64,000 nt of DNA from Pseudomonadota bacterium (GCA_021780935.1 JAJXXT010000155.1:22013-86012); one strand, 5' to 3'; counted from the first letter of the stretch, positions 20,888 to 30,732 are shown. Numbers and translations are program-made. Notes: generated by a model from the letters alone, not told the origin.

Positions 20888-21775
20888 CTACGCCTGCTTG
20901 CGCTCGATCAGCCCACGGCGGATCACCCGACCGCGCTCGATGCGGTGCTCGATATAGCTCGCGTCGCCCCAGCGCACGGCGCGGGCCATTGCCTGCGCAT
21001 CCTCCATGAAGCGCGCCAGCATCTCCAGCAGCGCCTCGCGGTTGTTGAGGAAAACGTCGCGCCACATCGTGGGGTCCGAGGCGGCGATGCGGGTGAAATC
21101 GCGAAAGCCGGAGGCAGCGAAGTCCAGCACCTCCTCGCGGCTCTGGCTTTCGAGGTCATCGGCGGTGCCGCAGATGGTGAAGGCGATGAGGTGCGGCAGA
21201 TGGCTCACGATGGCGAGCACGCGGTCGTGATGCGCGGGCTCCATGATCGAGACCTTCGAGCCGCAGCGACGCCAGAGTTCCGTGGTCTTCGCCACCGCGG
21301 CCTCGTCGGTGCCCGGCGGCGGCGTGAGCAGGCACCAGCGGCCCTCGAACAGCTCCGCGAAGCCCGCATCGGGTCCGGAATGTTCGGTGCCGGCGAGCGG
21401 GTGCGCGGGGACGAAATGCACGCCGCCCGGCACCAGCGGCCCGACATCGCGGATCACCGACTGCTTGGTCGAGCCGACATCGGTCAGGATCGCGTCGGCT
21501 GCCAGGTACGGCGCAATCGCCTGGGCGATGGCGGCATAGGTGCCGACCGGCGCGCAGAGCATGACGCAATCCGCGCCGGCGACCGCCTCCTCGGCGGTGG
21601 CCGTCACGCGGTCGACGATGCCGAGTTCGCGCACCCGCTCGCGGGTCGCCTCGCTGCGGGCGGTTGCCACGACCTCGGCCGCGATGTCGCCGCGCGCCCG
21701 CGCCACACGCGCGACGGAACTGCCGATCAGCCCGCTGCCGATCAGCGCCAGCCGACGAAACAGCGTGTCAGCCAT
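20888..21775 (-). CDS. tyrA: Prephenate/arogenate (cyclohexadienyl) dehydrogenase
   Basis: This enzyme oxidatively decarboxylates prephenate or arogenate toward tyrosine. The 295-residue protein from the ATG at 21775 starts with the Rossmann motif [16 protein letters not shown]. It has VGSTKQSVI and [16 protein letters not shown], the latter holding the catalytic His region of TyrA, and [11 protein letters not shown] in the C-terminal helical domain. No ACT or chorismate mutase domain is fused. The start overlaps the hisC end by eight bases. Substrate preference cannot be read from sequence. Confidence 0.93.
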   Translation of the reverse strand: MADTLFRRLALIGSGLIGSSVARVARARGDIAAEVVATARSEATRERVRELGIVDRVTATAEEAVAGADCVMLCAPVGTYAAIAQAIAPYLAADAILTDVGSTKQSVIRDVGPLVPGGVHFVPAHPLAGTEHSGPDAGFAELFEGRWCLLTPPPGTDEAAVAKTTELWRRCGSKVSIMEPAHHDRVLAIVSHLPHLIAFTICGTADDLESQSREEVLDFAASGFRDFTRIAASDPTMWRDVFLNNREALLEMLARFMEDAQAMARAVRWGDASYIEHRIERGRVIRRGLIERKQA

Positions 21776-22952
21776 TATGCCGGGTCGCCCCATCCCCTTC
21801 GCCCGCGTCCTTGTCGGCGGCCATGAACGCGGCGAGCGCGTCGGCGACCAGGGCGCATTCCTCGTCGTTGCCGACGGTGATGCGCAGGCAGTGCGGCAGA
21901 TCATAGGCGCCCATCGCCCGCACGATCAGGCCACGGGCGCGCAGCGCGGCATCGGCGGCGGCGGCACGCGCCGGCGTGGCGAAATCGGCGAGGAAGAAAT
22001 TGCCGTGGCTCGGCCACACCCTGATGCCCACCCGCTCCAGCGCCGCCCCGAGCCTCGCCTTGGCGCGGGCGTTGTGCTCGCGCCCCTTCTCGACCCAGCC
22101 GGGCTCCGCCAGCGCGGCGACGGCCGCGGCCTGGGCGGCGATGTTGACGTTGAACACGCCGCGCACGCGGTTGATGGCATCGATCACGGCGGGTGGCGCA
22201 TAGGCCCAGCCCACGCGCATGCCGCCGAGCCCATAGATTTTGCTGAAGGTGCGCAGCATCACGGTGTTGTCGCCGGCATCGACGAGCTTCACGCCGGGAT
22301 CGTAGTCCGGGTCCTCGACATATTCCGCATAGGCGGCATCGATCACCAGCAGGATGTCCGGGCGCAGCCCTGCGCGCAGCCGCTCCATCTCCGCCTGCGC
22401 CAGCAGGCTGCCGGTCGGGTTGTTGGGGTTGGCGACGAAGACCACCCGTGTCGCCGGCGTCACATTCGCCAGCAGCGCGTCGACATCGGTGGTGAGGTTA
22501 CGCTCCGGCACCTTGATGACGCGGCTGCCGGCGTAGGTGCCGGCGATCTGGTACATGGTGAAGCCGTGCATCGACATCAGGATGTCGCTGGCGCCGCCCT
22601 CGGCCAAGGGGCCGCCATAGATGTGGCAGAGATGGCCGATCAGCTCATCCGAGCCGGTGCCGCAGACGATGCGCGCGGCGTCGAGCCCGTGGTGCCGGCC
22701 GATCGCCTCGCGCAGCGCGCCGGAGCCGCCGTCGGGATAGCGGAAGATTTCGCTCGCCACCCTGGTGTAGGCGGACATCGCGCCTGGCGGGGGGCCGAAC
22801 GCGCCCTCGTTGGAGGAAAGCTTGATGACACGGTTGACGCCGTCGAGCCGGCCCTCGCCGCCGACATAGGCCGCGATCTTCATCACCTCCGGGCGCGGTG
22901 TCGGGTGCGTTTGGGGCGCGGCCTGGCCGGCGGAGTCGGGCACGTTCGTCAT
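21768..22952 (-). CDS. hisC: Histidinol-phosphate/aromatic aminotransferase (HisC family)
   Basis: This PLP enzyme converts histidinol phosphate, and in many bacteria also aromatic keto acids. The 394-residue protein has [18 protein letters not shown] near the start, [31 protein letters not shown], and [15 protein letters not shown] with the PLP-binding lysine. Placement between a chorismate mutase and tyrA suggests it aminates phenylpyruvate, hydroxyphenylpyruvate or prephenate as well as, or instead of, serving histidine synthesis. The ATG at 22952 overlaps the preceding gene by four bases. Confidence 0.93.
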   Translation of the reverse strand: MTNVPDSAGQAAPQTHPTPRPEVMKIAAYVGGEGRLDGVNRVIKLSSNEGAFGPPPGAMSAYTRVASEIFRYPDGGSGALREAIGRHHGLDAARIVCGTGSDELIGHLCHIYGGPLAEGGASDILMSMHGFTMYQIAGTYAGSRVIKVPERNLTTDVDALLANVTPATRVVFVANPNNPTGSLLAQAEMERLRAGLRPDILLVIDAAYAEYVEDPDYDPGVKLVDAGDNTVMLRTFSKIYGLGGMRVGWAYAPPAVIDAINRVRGVFNVNIAAQAAAVAALAEPGWVEKGREHNARAKARLGAALERVGIRVWPSHGNFFLADFATPARAAAADAALRARGLIVRAMGAYDLPHCLRITVGNDEECALVADALAAFMAADKDAGEGDGATRHNG

Positions 22953-23836
22953 GATCCCTCGGGTGTTCCGTCGAACGGGGTGGCATAGGCGCCGAGCGGC
23001 ACGCCCGGGCGCGGCAGATCGGCGAGCGAGAGGCGCGGATCGCCCTCGGTGAGGTAGCCCGCGACATCGACCAGCGCCAGCGCCTCGCCGCCGGCGCGCC
23101 GTAGCAGGATCGACGCGTCGGCCAGCCCCGCGCGGGCGAGGGCCGCGGCAAGGCTCGCCTGGCTCATCGCGGCCGGCAGCTCGAAGACGATCAGGCTGCG
23201 GTCGTCGCCGCTGGCATCCGGGGCCGCGGCGGCGACGACGAAGCCCTCGGCGTGCGGCGCGCCCTCCGGCCGGCGGCGCCAGAACGGCAGGCGCGCCGAG
23301 ACGTGGATGCGCGGCCCGTCGCCCCGCGACAGCGAGGTCCACCAGGCGGCGGCCTCATCGGCGCTCGGCAGTGGCAGCAGGGCGGCGGTCGCGGCACCGC
23401 TGCTCACCTGGGCGATGGCGCGCGCCGGCGTGCGGTGCACCTGCAGCGGCACCAGGGCGCCGAAATGCTCGCGTGCCAGTGCCGCCATGGTGTCAGCCGC
23501 CATGCCATCGGCGTCGGAGCCGCAGACGGCGACGGCAACCTTGCCCTCGATCAAGGTGAAGCCGAGGAACATCTCCCGCCAGATGCGCACCAGCGTCTGC
23601 GGTGGCAGCGAGCCGCGATGGCGAGCGAGCAGGCGGCGGATGACCGCGGCCTCCCGGCCCGGGCGCGTCTTGACCCCGCGCTTGATCGGCAGCGCGCCGA
23701 TGCGTTCGACGATATCGGCGCGCGCCATCAACAGGTCGTGCAGTTTTTCATCGACCGCATCGATCGCGGCGCGCAGCTCCGCGAGGTCGGGCTGGCGGGC
23801 GGTGGCAATGGGGTGGGGCGGGGGCGTGGCGTTCAT
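22949..23836 (-). CDS. Chorismate mutase with degenerate prephenate-dehydratase-like tail
   Basis: Residues 15-95 are an AroQ chorismate mutase: [23 protein letters not shown] is the first long helix, and [18 protein letters not shown] and [12 protein letters not shown] complete it. The remaining 200 residues resemble a P-protein layout ([18 protein letters not shown], then a possible ACT-like [20 protein letters not shown]), but the TRF motif of prephenate dehydratase is not seen, so that activity is probably lost or the domain is different. It heads the chorismate mutase-hisC-tyrA operon and is divergent from metX. The 295-residue length is shorter than a typical P-protein of about 370. Confidence 0.8.
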   Translation of the reverse strand: MNATPPPHPIATARQPDLAELRAAIDAVDEKLHDLLMARADIVERIGALPIKRGVKTRPGREAAVIRRLLARHRGSLPPQTLVRIWREMFLGFTLIEGKVAVAVCGSDADGMAADTMAALAREHFGALVPLQVHRTPARAIAQVSSGAATAALLPLPSADEAAAWWTSLSRGDGPRIHVSARLPFWRRRPEGAPHAEGFVVAAAAPDASGDDRSLIVFELPAAMSQASLAAALARAGLADASILLRRAGGEALALVDVAGYLTEGDPRLSLADLPRPGVPLGAYATPFDGTPEGS

Positions 23837-23962
23837 TCCGTTTCTTCGCAACGGGGAAGCGTCGTAACCGATGCATCGGAAACTGCAAAGCGCGGCGCGC
23901 CGTCGTGGCCGTCCGCGGTTGCAACGGCCCGGCACTCTGCGCATATGCGGCGCGGAGCTGCC

Positions 23963-25096
23963 ATGGACCTGCCCGATCCGCCGAAGGCCGACCACGAGAA
24001 CGTGCGCTTCGCGGACGGGTTGCTGCTCGACTGCGGCACGGCGCTGCCGGAGCTCACCGTCGCCTACCGCACCTACGGCACGCTCGATGCCGCACGCGCC
24101 AACGCCGTGCTGGTCTGCCATGCGCTGACCGGCGACCAATACGTGGCCGAACCCTCGCCGGTGACCGGCAAGGAGGGCTGGTGGAGCCAGGTGGTCGGCC
24201 CCGGCCGGCCGGTCGACACCAGCCGCTACTTCGTCATCTGCGCCAATGTGCTCGGCGGCTGCATGGGCAGCACCGGGCCGCGCAGCCCGCGCGACGATGG
24301 CACGCGATGGGGCACGGATTTCCCGCCGGTGACCATCCGCGACATGGTACGGGCGCAGAAACGGCTGGTGGAGCATCTCGGCATCGAGCGGCTGTTCGCG
24401 GTGGTCGGCGGCTCGATGGGCGGGATGCAGGTGCTGGAATGGGCCGCGACCTATCCGGATGCGCTGTTCGCCGCGGTCCCGATCGCCACCGCCGCCCATC
24501 ACTCCGCCCAGAACATCGCCTTCCACGAGGTCGGGCGCCAGGCGATCTTCGCCGATCCCCACTATCACGGCGGGCGGTATGTGGAGCACGGCACGATCCC
24601 GGCGCGCGGGCTCGCCGTGGCGCGCATGGCCGCCCACATCACCTATCTCTCGGAGGCGGCGCTGACGCGAAAATTCGGCCGGCGGCTGCAGAACGGCGGG
24701 CTCGCGATCTTTGGCGACATGTTCCAGGTTGAATCCTACCTGCGCCACCAGGGCAGCAGCTTCGTCCATCGTTTCGATGCCAACTCGTATCTGACGATCA
24801 CCCGAGCGATGGATTATTTCGACCTCGCGGCCGACCATGGCGGTGACCTCGCCGCGGCCTTCGCGCAAACCCGCGCGCGGTTCTGCGTGGTGAGTTTTTC
24901 GAGCGACTGGCTGTTCCCCACCCGCGAGAGCCGGGCGCTGGTGCGCGCGCTCAACCGCGCCGCCGCCAATGTCAGTTTCGTCGAGATCCCGACCGACAAG
25001 GGGCATGATGCGTTCCTGCTCGACGAGCCGGATTTCCACCGCACGCTCGCCGGGTTTCTCGCCGGCTGCGCGGAACGGGCTGGGCTCGCCCGGTGA
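23963..25096 (+). CDS. metX: Homoserine O-acetyltransferase/succinyltransferase MetX
   Basis: MetX activates homoserine by acylation for methionine synthesis. The 377-residue alpha/beta-hydrolase protein has [24 protein letters not shown], the nucleophile elbow [15 protein letters not shown], and the C-terminal [10 protein letters not shown] with the catalytic histidine. Acetyl versus succinyl specificity cannot be decided by reading alone. The ATG at 23963 has GGAG seven bases upstream; an in-frame ATG at 23945 is possible. metW follows 13 bases later. No SAM riboswitch could be recognised in the 126-base leader. Confidence 0.95.
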   Translation: MDLPDPPKADHENVRFADGLLLDCGTALPELTVAYRTYGTLDAARANAVLVCHALTGDQYVAEPSPVTGKEGWWSQVVGPGRPVDTSRYFVICANVLGGCMGSTGPRSPRDDGTRWGTDFPPVTIRDMVRAQKRLVEHLGIERLFAVVGGSMGGMQVLEWAATYPDALFAAVPIATAAHHSAQNIAFHEVGRQAIFADPHYHGGRYVEHGTIPARGLAVARMAAHITYLSEAALTRKFGRRLQNGGLAIFGDMFQVESYLRHQGSSFVHRFDANSYLTITRAMDYFDLAADHGGDLAAAFAQTRARFCVVSFSSDWLFPTRESRALVRALNRAAANVSFVEIPTDKGHDAFLLDEPDFHRTLAGFLAGCAERAGLAR

Positions 25097-25109
25097 GAGG
25101 ATCGGCGCG

Positions 25110-25808
25110 ATGAACGAGATCAGCCAGCCGGCGGCCGGGTCCACCAAGCCGGAATCCGCCAGGCCAGAGCCCGCTCGGCCCGAACCGGTCAAGTTCGTCG
25201 CCAAGAACATGCGTCTCGATCTGCGCCTGATCGCCGAGATGATCGAGCCGGGCTCGCGCGTGCTCGACATCGGCTCGGGTGACGGCGGCCTGATCGAGAC
25301 GCTGTTCCGCACCAAGGGGTGCGACGCCCGCGGCATCGAGATCGACATGGCCGAGGTGACGCGCGCGGTCGCGCACGGCCTGCCGGTGATGCATGGCGAC
25401 GCCGACCACGACCTCGCGGAATATCCCGACGGCGCCTTCGACGTCGTGGTGCTCAGCCGCACGCTGCAGGCGGTGGAGCGGCCGCGCGAGGTGCTGCACC
25501 AGATGCTGCGCATCGGCACGCGCGCGATCGTGAGCTTCCCGAATTTCGGCCATTGGCTGGTGCGCTGGCAGCTGCTCAGCACCGGGCGGATGCCCATGAC
25601 CAGCGTCTGGTCGCGGCCCTGGCACGAGACGCCGAACATCCACCCCTGCACGATCCGCGACTTCATGGTGCTGTGCGCGCAGGAGGGTTACGCCATCGAG
25701 CAATGGCTGGCGGTGGACGAAGCCGGCCAGCGCTCCCCGTGGCGGCGCTTCCCCGGCCTTGCCAACCTGTTCGGCGAACAGGCCCTGTTCCAGCTCCGCC
25801 GGGCATAG
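25110..25808 (+). CDS. metW: Methionine biosynthesis protein MetW
   Basis: MetW is a SAM-binding-fold protein needed for, or stabilising, MetX in many proteobacteria. The 232-residue protein has a variable N-terminus rich in Pro-Glu repeats, then SRVLDIGSGDGGLIETL (SAM-binding glycine loop), GIEIDMAEVTRAV, VVLSRTLQAVERP, and SFPNFGHWLVRWQLLSTGRMP, which is specific to MetW. It lies directly after metX as usual. Its N-terminal repeat segment is longer than in most members. Confidence 0.94.
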   Translation: MNEISQPAAGSTKPESARPEPARPEPVKFVAKNMRLDLRLIAEMIEPGSRVLDIGSGDGGLIETLFRTKGCDARGIEIDMAEVTRAVAHGLPVMHGDADHDLAEYPDGAFDVVVLSRTLQAVERPREVLHQMLRIGTRAIVSFPNFGHWLVRWQLLSTGRMPMTSVWSRPWHETPNIHPCTIRDFMVLCAQEGYAIEQWLAVDEAGQRSPWRRFPGLANLFGEQALFQLRRA

Positions 25809-25852
25809 GTGGCACGAGCAGGGCCGTTTCCCGCCGTGCGCGCCGAAACGGA

Positions 25853-26306
25853 TCATGCCTCGCGCCGATGCAGCCGCCGCTCTCCCATCTTGAACCATGC
25901 ACTGGCGATTTTGCCGTCCTGCACTTCGTAGATGCCGATGACGTCCATCTCGCCCGGACCTTCGGGAAAACTGCGCTGTACGGTCTCGTGATCCACGACG
26001 ATGTTGCCGACGACGATCCGCTGATGCAGCTTGCCGAACAGGCGGGGTTCCTTGAAGCGCTCGACATGCCGCGTTGCCGACGACGATCCGCTGATGCAGC
26101 TTGCCGAACAGGCGGGGTTCCTTGAAGCGCTCGACATGCCGCTCGCGGACGGCCGCCGAGCCCTCGGCCAGCAACGTCGCGGGGAAGGCATGGTATCGGC
26201 AGTCTTCCGCCTACCATTGCATAAACGCATCGATATCGCGCGCGTTATAGGCGTCGAGCTGCATCTGCACCGGAAGGGCAACGTCGGTGCCAGGCGGGCT
26301 TGGCAT
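25853..26306 (-). pseudogene. Broken SnoaL-like (NTF2-fold) gene
   Basis: From the ATG at 26306 the frame gives a normal SnoaL-like N-terminus with LDAYNARDIDAFMQW, then an in-frame TAG where relatives have a tyrosine or similar. The same frame continues with AEDCRYHAFPATLLAEG and VERFKEPRLFGKLHQRIVVGN. There, a perfect 70-bp tandem duplication (26003-26142) shifts the frame; the original ending, VDHETVQRSFPEGPGEMDVI to KMGERRLHR, resumes in another frame and stops at 25853. Two independent lesions make this a pseudogene. The intact family is of about 130 residues and of uncertain, often isomerase or hydrolase-like, role. A GAGGT ribosome site remains. Confidence 0.88.
26003..26142. repeat. 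Perfect 70-bp tandem duplication
   Basis: Bases 26003-26072 and 26073-26142 are identical. Each unit begins GTTGCCGACGACG and ends CGACATGCCGC. The unit is not a multiple of three and disrupts the SnoaL-like gene that spans it. Perfect identity implies a recent event or an assembly artefact. Confidence 0.95.
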
Positions 26307-26427
26307 GAGATACCTCGATAGCCGGGGGTTCGGCGGCGGTCGCTGCACGGTGGCTCGCGCTGACGGGTAGCATTGGCGTCGCGGCAGCGGTTGCCGTGGG
26401 CGACGCTGCCGCGCCCGCCGATCCACC

Positions 26428-27135
26428 CTAGATCGCCGGGGCCAGCACCCGCCGCCGCTTCGGCCGGCCGTGCACGGGCACCGCGCCATAGAGGTCCTTC
26501 GTTGCCTCGGTGATCGTCACGCCGGCGAACCGCGGGGCAGCCCGCCCGCCACGCTCCCACAGCCTGGCCCCCTTCAGCACCAGGCGGGACTGCATCGGCG
26601 GCACGAACAGCGCCGTCTCCCGCCGCTCGACGCGAAACAGCGAGCGGGCGAGCAGCCGGCCGATCTGCCCCGGCGAATAGGGCTGGCCCTGGCCGAACGG
26701 CGTGCTCTCGGCATGCGCCCACACGCCGCTGCGGTTCGGTGCAACGACCAGCAGCCGGCCATCATCCTTCAGCACGCGCCAGACCTCGCGCAGCATCGCC
26801 CGCGCGTTCTCCGCGGCCTCGATCCCGTGCACCATCAGCACCCGGTCGAAGCTGAGGTCGGCGAAGGGCAGCGCGTCCTCCTCCGCGACGCAGGCGAGAC
26901 CCGGCCCGTCCGGCGGCCAGCGCGCGACGCCGAGCTGCGCCGGGACGAGGGCCGCGACGCGGCCCGTGCCGCCGCGCCAGATGCGCAGATAGGGCAGCGT
27001 GTAGCCGATGCCGAGCAGCGACTGCCCGTCGAGATCGGGCCAGGTCGCCGCCAGGCGCTCGCGCAACAGCAGTGCCGCGACGGCGCCACCGCGTGTCGCG
27101 TAGAACTGCGCCGCCGCGTGGACGTCGGTCGCCAT
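26428..27135 (-). CDS. Class I SAM-dependent methyltransferase, substrate unknown
   Basis: The 235-residue protein has a type 11 methyltransferase pattern: QSLLGIGYTLPYL at the SAM loop (GxGxxxP variant), VAEEDALPFADLSFDRVLMVHGIE as the acidic and post-II motifs, and MLREVWRVLKDDGRLLVVAPNR as the strand 4 to 5 region. The C-terminal part ends in a basic tail. The start at 27135 follows common practice for this family, which sits divergent from gloB in many Rhodospirillales. Substrate is unknown. Confidence 0.85.
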   Translation of the reverse strand: MATDVHAAAQFYATRGGAVAALLLRERLAATWPDLDGQSLLGIGYTLPYLRIWRGGTGRVAALVPAQLGVARWPPDGPGLACVAEEDALPFADLSFDRVLMVHGIEAAENARAMLREVWRVLKDDGRLLVVAPNRSGVWAHAESTPFGQGQPYSPGQIGRLLARSLFRVERRETALFVPPMQSRLVLKGARLWERGGRAAPRFAGVTITEATKDLYGAVPVHGRPKRRRVLAPAI

Positions 27136-27244
27136 GGCGCGCGTATAGCACGCAAGCCGCCCCGGTTGGCCAATGCGGGTGGCGCCCCTCCATCGTGCCA
27201 CGCGCCGCTCTGGCAATGGCGGGGCTGGCTGATAGGATCGGCCC

Positions 27245-28003
27245 ATGCCCCCATCCTCCCCGCTCGAAGCGACCCCCATACCCATCCTCTCCGACAACTA
27301 CGCCTGGCTGCTGCGCGAGCCGGAATCCGGCCTGTTCGCGATCGTGGACCCGGCGGACGCGGCACCGGTGATCACCGCGATCGAGGCGGCGATCGCCCGG
27401 CTTGGCGGGGAACTGGCGCTGATCCTGCTCACCCACCACCACGGCGACCACGTCGCCGGCACCGATGAGGTGCGCGCACGCTTCGACGCCCCGGTGGTCG
27501 GCGCCAAGGCGGACGCGCATCGGCTGCCGCGGCTCGACCGCGCCGTCGCCGAGGGGTCGGAGGTCGATTTCGGCGCCGCCACCGCCCGCGTGTGGGAGAC
27601 GCCGGGACACACCCGCGGACATATTTCCTATATCTTCACCGAGGGCGAGGCGGGCGTGTTGCTCTGCGGCGACACCTTGTTCAGCCTCGGCTGCGGCCGG
27701 CTGCTCGAGGGCACGGCGCAGGAGATGTTCACCTCCCTGCAGCGCTTCGCCGCCCTGCCGCCGGCAACCCTGGTCTGCTGCGGCCATGAATATACCGAGA
27801 GCAACGCCCGCTTCGCCCGTCACGCCGAGCCCGAGAACCTCGACCTGCTGGCCTACGAGCAGCAGGTGCTGGCTTGGCGCGCCGCCGGCCGGCCGAGCCT
27901 GCCCAGCCTGCTGTCCGACGAGCTTGCCTGCAACCCGTTCCTGCGCGCCGACGACGCCGCGACGCTGGCCGACCTGCGCACCCGCAAGGATAATTTTCGC
28001 TGA
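27245..28003 (+). CDS. gloB: Hydroxyacylglutathione hydrolase (glyoxalase II)
   Basis: Glyoxalase II hydrolyses S-lactoylglutathione to lactate and glutathione in methylglyoxal detoxification. The 252-residue metallo-beta-lactamase-fold protein has LSDNYAWLL, the metal motif LTHHHGDHVAG, TPGHTRGHISY, LLCGDTLFSLGCGRLLEG and VCCGHEYTESNARFA, all diagnostic, with a C-terminal substrate-binding helical part ending TRKDNFR. It is divergent from the methyltransferase gene. Confidence 0.96.
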   Translation: MPPSSPLEATPIPILSDNYAWLLREPESGLFAIVDPADAAPVITAIEAAIARLGGELALILLTHHHGDHVAGTDEVRARFDAPVVGAKADAHRLPRLDRAVAEGSEVDFGAATARVWETPGHTRGHISYIFTEGEAGVLLCGDTLFSLGCGRLLEGTAQEMFTSLQRFAALPPATLVCCGHEYTESNARFARHAEPENLDLLAYEQQVLAWRAAGRPSLPSLLSDELACNPFLRADDAATLADLRTRKDNFR

Positions 28004-28109
28004 TCGGCCGGCGGCGGGCGGGCGTCACCGCGACAGCCGCCGCGGCACGGCCCGGAGCGCGCACCCCGGGCGCGAGCCATCCTGACTCTCGCATTTCAGT
28101 CTCTTTCCG

Positions 28110-28129
28110 GTTATAGTTCGACCTATAAC
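28110..28129. promoter_or_regulatory. Perfect inverted repeat in the ftsK promoter region
   Basis: GTTATAG (28110-28116) and CTATAAC (28123-28129) form a perfect 7-bp inverted repeat around a 6-base spacer, 22 bases before the ftsK ATG. The sequence also looks like a -10 region. It resembles a homodimer operator; the binding protein is unknown. Confidence 0.5.
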
Positions 28130-28151
28130 GAAGGAACTGTCGGGAAGCTTC

Positions 28152-30662
28152 ATGGCCGCTGCCGTCTCCTCGCGTCCGCTTGCCTCGCCGGGTATCGCCA
28201 CCCTGTTCCGCCGGCGTTTCGCCGAACTCGGCGGCTACGGGCTCGGGCTCGCCAGCGCGCTACTGCTGCTGCTGCTGGTTTCCTACGACCCTTCCGACCC
28301 CTCGCTCGACACCGCGACGACCGGCGTGACGCACAACCTGCTGGGCGTGCCCGGCGCGATGCTGGCCGACCTGCTGCTGCAATTCTTCGGACTTGCTTCG
28401 GTGCTGGTGGTCCTGGCGCTGGCGGCCTGGTCGTTCCGCCTGTTCGCCGGCCGCGGCACCGCCGGCAGCCTGGGCCGACTGGCGGCGCTGGTCCTGGCGG
28501 TGCCGGTGGTGGCTGGCGTCTTCGCCTCGCTGCCCGGGCCGCATGGCGCGCCGCTGGCATGGCCCGTCGCGGCCGGCCCGGGTGGGGCAATCGGCGCGCT
28601 GTTCGCGCACTGGGTGCTGGGCGCGGGCCGGCATCTGTTCCCGCACGGGGCGTTGGTCGCCGGCCTGCTGGCCGCGGTGCTGGCGGTGCTGCTGAGCCTG
28701 CTGGCACTGGGGCTCAACCGGCGCGACTGGCGGGTTGCCGGCGGGGTCGCCGCCCGCTCGGTCCGCCATGGCCGCCGCGCGGCCGGGCTGCTGGGCCGCA
28801 CCGGCCAGGCGCTGGGCCGCGCCGCGCTCTGGGTGTTCCACCGCGCCGAGGGCACGCGCCTGCGCCCGCGCGCCTCGAACCCCTATGCCGAGGGCGACGG
28901 CGCGGCTTATGACCCGGCCGAGCACGGCCCGCGCTGGGAGCCCGGCGTTCTGGCCACCGCGGGCATGGACGCGGCCGACGCGGATGTCCCCGATACCGGC
29001 CCATACGAGCCCGGCCCGCACGAATCCGGCCCGCACATGCGTGAACCCATGCGCGAACCGGTGGCGGCCCGTCCTGCCGCGGCGCGACCGCGCGTCGCCG
29101 CCCTCCCTCGCAAGACACCGCCGCCGCGCCAGGAAACACTGAAGCTGGAGGGCCAGTGGCATCCGCCCTCGCTCTCGCTGCTGCGTGCGGCACCGACGCG
29201 CGGCAGCTCCGGCCCCTCCGAGGAATCGTTGCAGGCCAACGCCCGGCTGCTGGAAACCGTGCTCGCGGACTACGGCGTGCAGGGCCAGATCGTGGAAATC
29301 CGCCCCGGCCCCGTGGTCACGCTCTACGAGCTGGAGCCGGCACCGGGCATCCGCAGCGCGCGCGTGATCGGGCTTGCCGACGACGTGGCGCGCAGCCTGT
29401 CGGTGACGGCCGTGCGTATCGCGACGGTCCCCGGCCGCAACGTCATCGGCATCGAGGTGCCGAACGCCCGGCGCGAGACCGTGTTCCTCTCCGAGCTGCT
29501 CGGCTCCGAGGAATGGGACCGCCAGCAATCCCGCCTGGTGCTGGCGCTGGGCAAGGATATCGGCGGCGAGCCGGTGATGACCGACCTCGCGCGCATGCCC
29601 CACCTGCTGGTCGCCGGCACCACCGGCTCCGGCAAGTCGGTGGGGATCAACGCGATGATCCTCTCGCTGCTGTTCCGCCTCTCGCCCGAGGATTGCCGGC
29701 TGATCCTGATCGACCCGAAGATGCTGGAGCTTTCCGTCTATGACGGCATTCCGCACCTGATGGCGCCGGTGGTGACGGAGCCGGGCAAGGCCGTCACCGC
29801 GCTGAAATGGACGGTGCGCGAGATGGAGCGCCGCTACCGCGCGATGAGCCAGCTCGGCGTGCGCAACATCGCCGGCTACAATGACCGGGTGGCCGAGGCG
29901 CGCGGCAAGGGCGAGGTGGTGACGCGGCGCGTGCAGACCGGCTTCGACCCTGAGACCGGCAAGCCGATGTTCGAGGAACAGGCGCTGGCGCTGGAGCGGC
30001 TGCCGTTCCTCGTCGTCGTCATCGACGAGATGGCCGACCTGATGATGGTGGCGGGCAAGGAGATCGAGGCGGCGGTGCAGCGCCTCGCACAGATGGCGCG
30101 TGCCGCGGGCATTCATGTCGTGATGGCGACGCAACGACCCTCGGTCGATGTCATCACCGGCACGATCAAGGCGAACTTCCCCACCCGCATCAGCTTCCAG
30201 GTGATCAGCAAGTTCGACAGCCGCACCATCCTCGGCGAGCAGGGGGCCGAGCAGCTGCTGGGCCAGGGCGACATGCTCTACATGATGGGCGGTGGGCGGA
30301 CGATCCGCGTGCACGGCCCCTTCGTTTCCGACCGCGAGGTCGAGGATGTCGTCGCCTATCTGCGCGAGCAGGGCGAGCCGTCCTATATCGAGGAAGTGAC
30401 GGAAGCCACCGATGACGGCGAGGGCGGCCTGGCACTCTCCGGCATCGCCGGCGCCTCCGACGGCGAAAAGGGGCTGTTCGACCAGGCGGTGTCCATCGTC
30501 GCGCGCGAGGGTAAGGCCTCCACCAGCTTCCTGCAGCGGCATCTGCAGATCGGCTATAACCGCGCCGCCAAGCTGATCGAGCAGATGGAGAAAGAGGGTA
30601 TCGTCAGCCCCGCGAACCATGTCGGCCGGCGCGAGGTGCTGGTCCGCGGCGGCGGCGAGTAG
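28152..30662 (+). CDS. ftsK: DNA translocase FtsK
   Basis: FtsK is a septal membrane ATPase that pumps DNA to resolve chromosome dimers. The 836-residue protein has four N-terminal hydrophobic helices (residues 20-190), a Pro/Arg-rich linker to about residue 330, and the motor with Walker A VAGTTGSGKSVGINAM near residue 490 and Walker B LVVVIDEMADLMM. The C-terminal 65 residues form the gamma winged helix (FLQRHLQIGYNRAAKLIEQM) that reads KOPS-like signals. The linker is short compared with E. coli but normal for alphaproteobacteria. A GAAGGAA ribosome site lies between the upstream inverted repeat and the ATG. Confidence 0.97.
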   Translation: MAAAVSSRPLASPGIATLFRRRFAELGGYGLGLASALLLLLLVSYDPSDPSLDTATTGVTHNLLGVPGAMLADLLLQFFGLASVLVVLALAAWSFRLFAGRGTAGSLGRLAALVLAVPVVAGVFASLPGPHGAPLAWPVAAGPGGAIGALFAHWVLGAGRHLFPHGALVAGLLAAVLAVLLSLLALGLNRRDWRVAGGVAARSVRHGRRAAGLLGRTGQALGRAALWVFHRAEGTRLRPRASNPYAEGDGAAYDPAEHGPRWEPGVLATAGMDAADADVPDTGPYEPGPHESGPHMREPMREPVAARPAAARPRVAALPRKTPPPRQETLKLEGQWHPPSLSLLRAAPTRGSSGPSEESLQANARLLETVLADYGVQGQIVEIRPGPVVTLYELEPAPGIRSARVIGLADDVARSLSVTAVRIATVPGRNVIGIEVPNARRETVFLSELLGSEEWDRQQSRLVLALGKDIGGEPVMTDLARMPHLLVAGTTGSGKSVGINAMILSLLFRLSPEDCRLILIDPKMLELSVYDGIPHLMAPVVTEPGKAVTALKWTVREMERRYRAMSQLGVRNIAGYNDRVAEARGKGEVVTRRVQTGFDPETGKPMFEEQALALERLPFLVVVIDEMADLMMVAGKEIEAAVQRLAQMARAAGIHVVMATQRPSVDVITGTIKANFPTRISFQVISKFDSRTILGEQGAEQLLGQGDMLYMMGGGRTIRVHGPFVSDREVEDVVAYLREQGEPSYIEEVTEATDDGEGGLALSGIAGASDGEKGLFDQAVSIVAREGKASTSFLQRHLQIGYNRAAKLIEQMEKEGIVSPANHVGRREVLVRGGGE

Positions 30663-30697
30663 TCGCGCGGGAGTCTGCGCATCGGGCTCGGCCCAGC

Positions 30698-30727
30698 CAG
30701 GCTGAGCCCAGTCAGGCTGAGCCCAAT
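30698..30727. repeat. 15-bp tandem repeat between ftsK and the glycosyltransferase gene
   Basis: Two units at 30698-30712 and 30713-30727 share CAGGCTGAGCCCA; a degenerate third copy precedes them. They lie in the 70-base gap between convergent genes and contain GGCT/AGCC pairs that could form short hairpins, possibly a weak terminator. Confidence 0.6.
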
Positions 30728-30732
30728 CCGCC

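Noticed and set aside
23837..23962. Possible SAM riboswitch upstream of metX
   Set aside because: The SAM-II core pairings and conserved adenosine-rich segments could not be found in this 126-base leader.
22949..25666. Very long open frame (about 900 codons) on the minus strand covering metX and metW
   Set aside because: Its upstream two-thirds are the antisense of metX and metW and show no family features. Only the last 295 codons, starting at 23836, are a real protein (chorismate mutase).
28260..30620. Long minus-strand open frame within ftsK
   Set aside because: It is the antisense shadow of ftsK, with low-complexity Ala/Arg/His composition and no domain.
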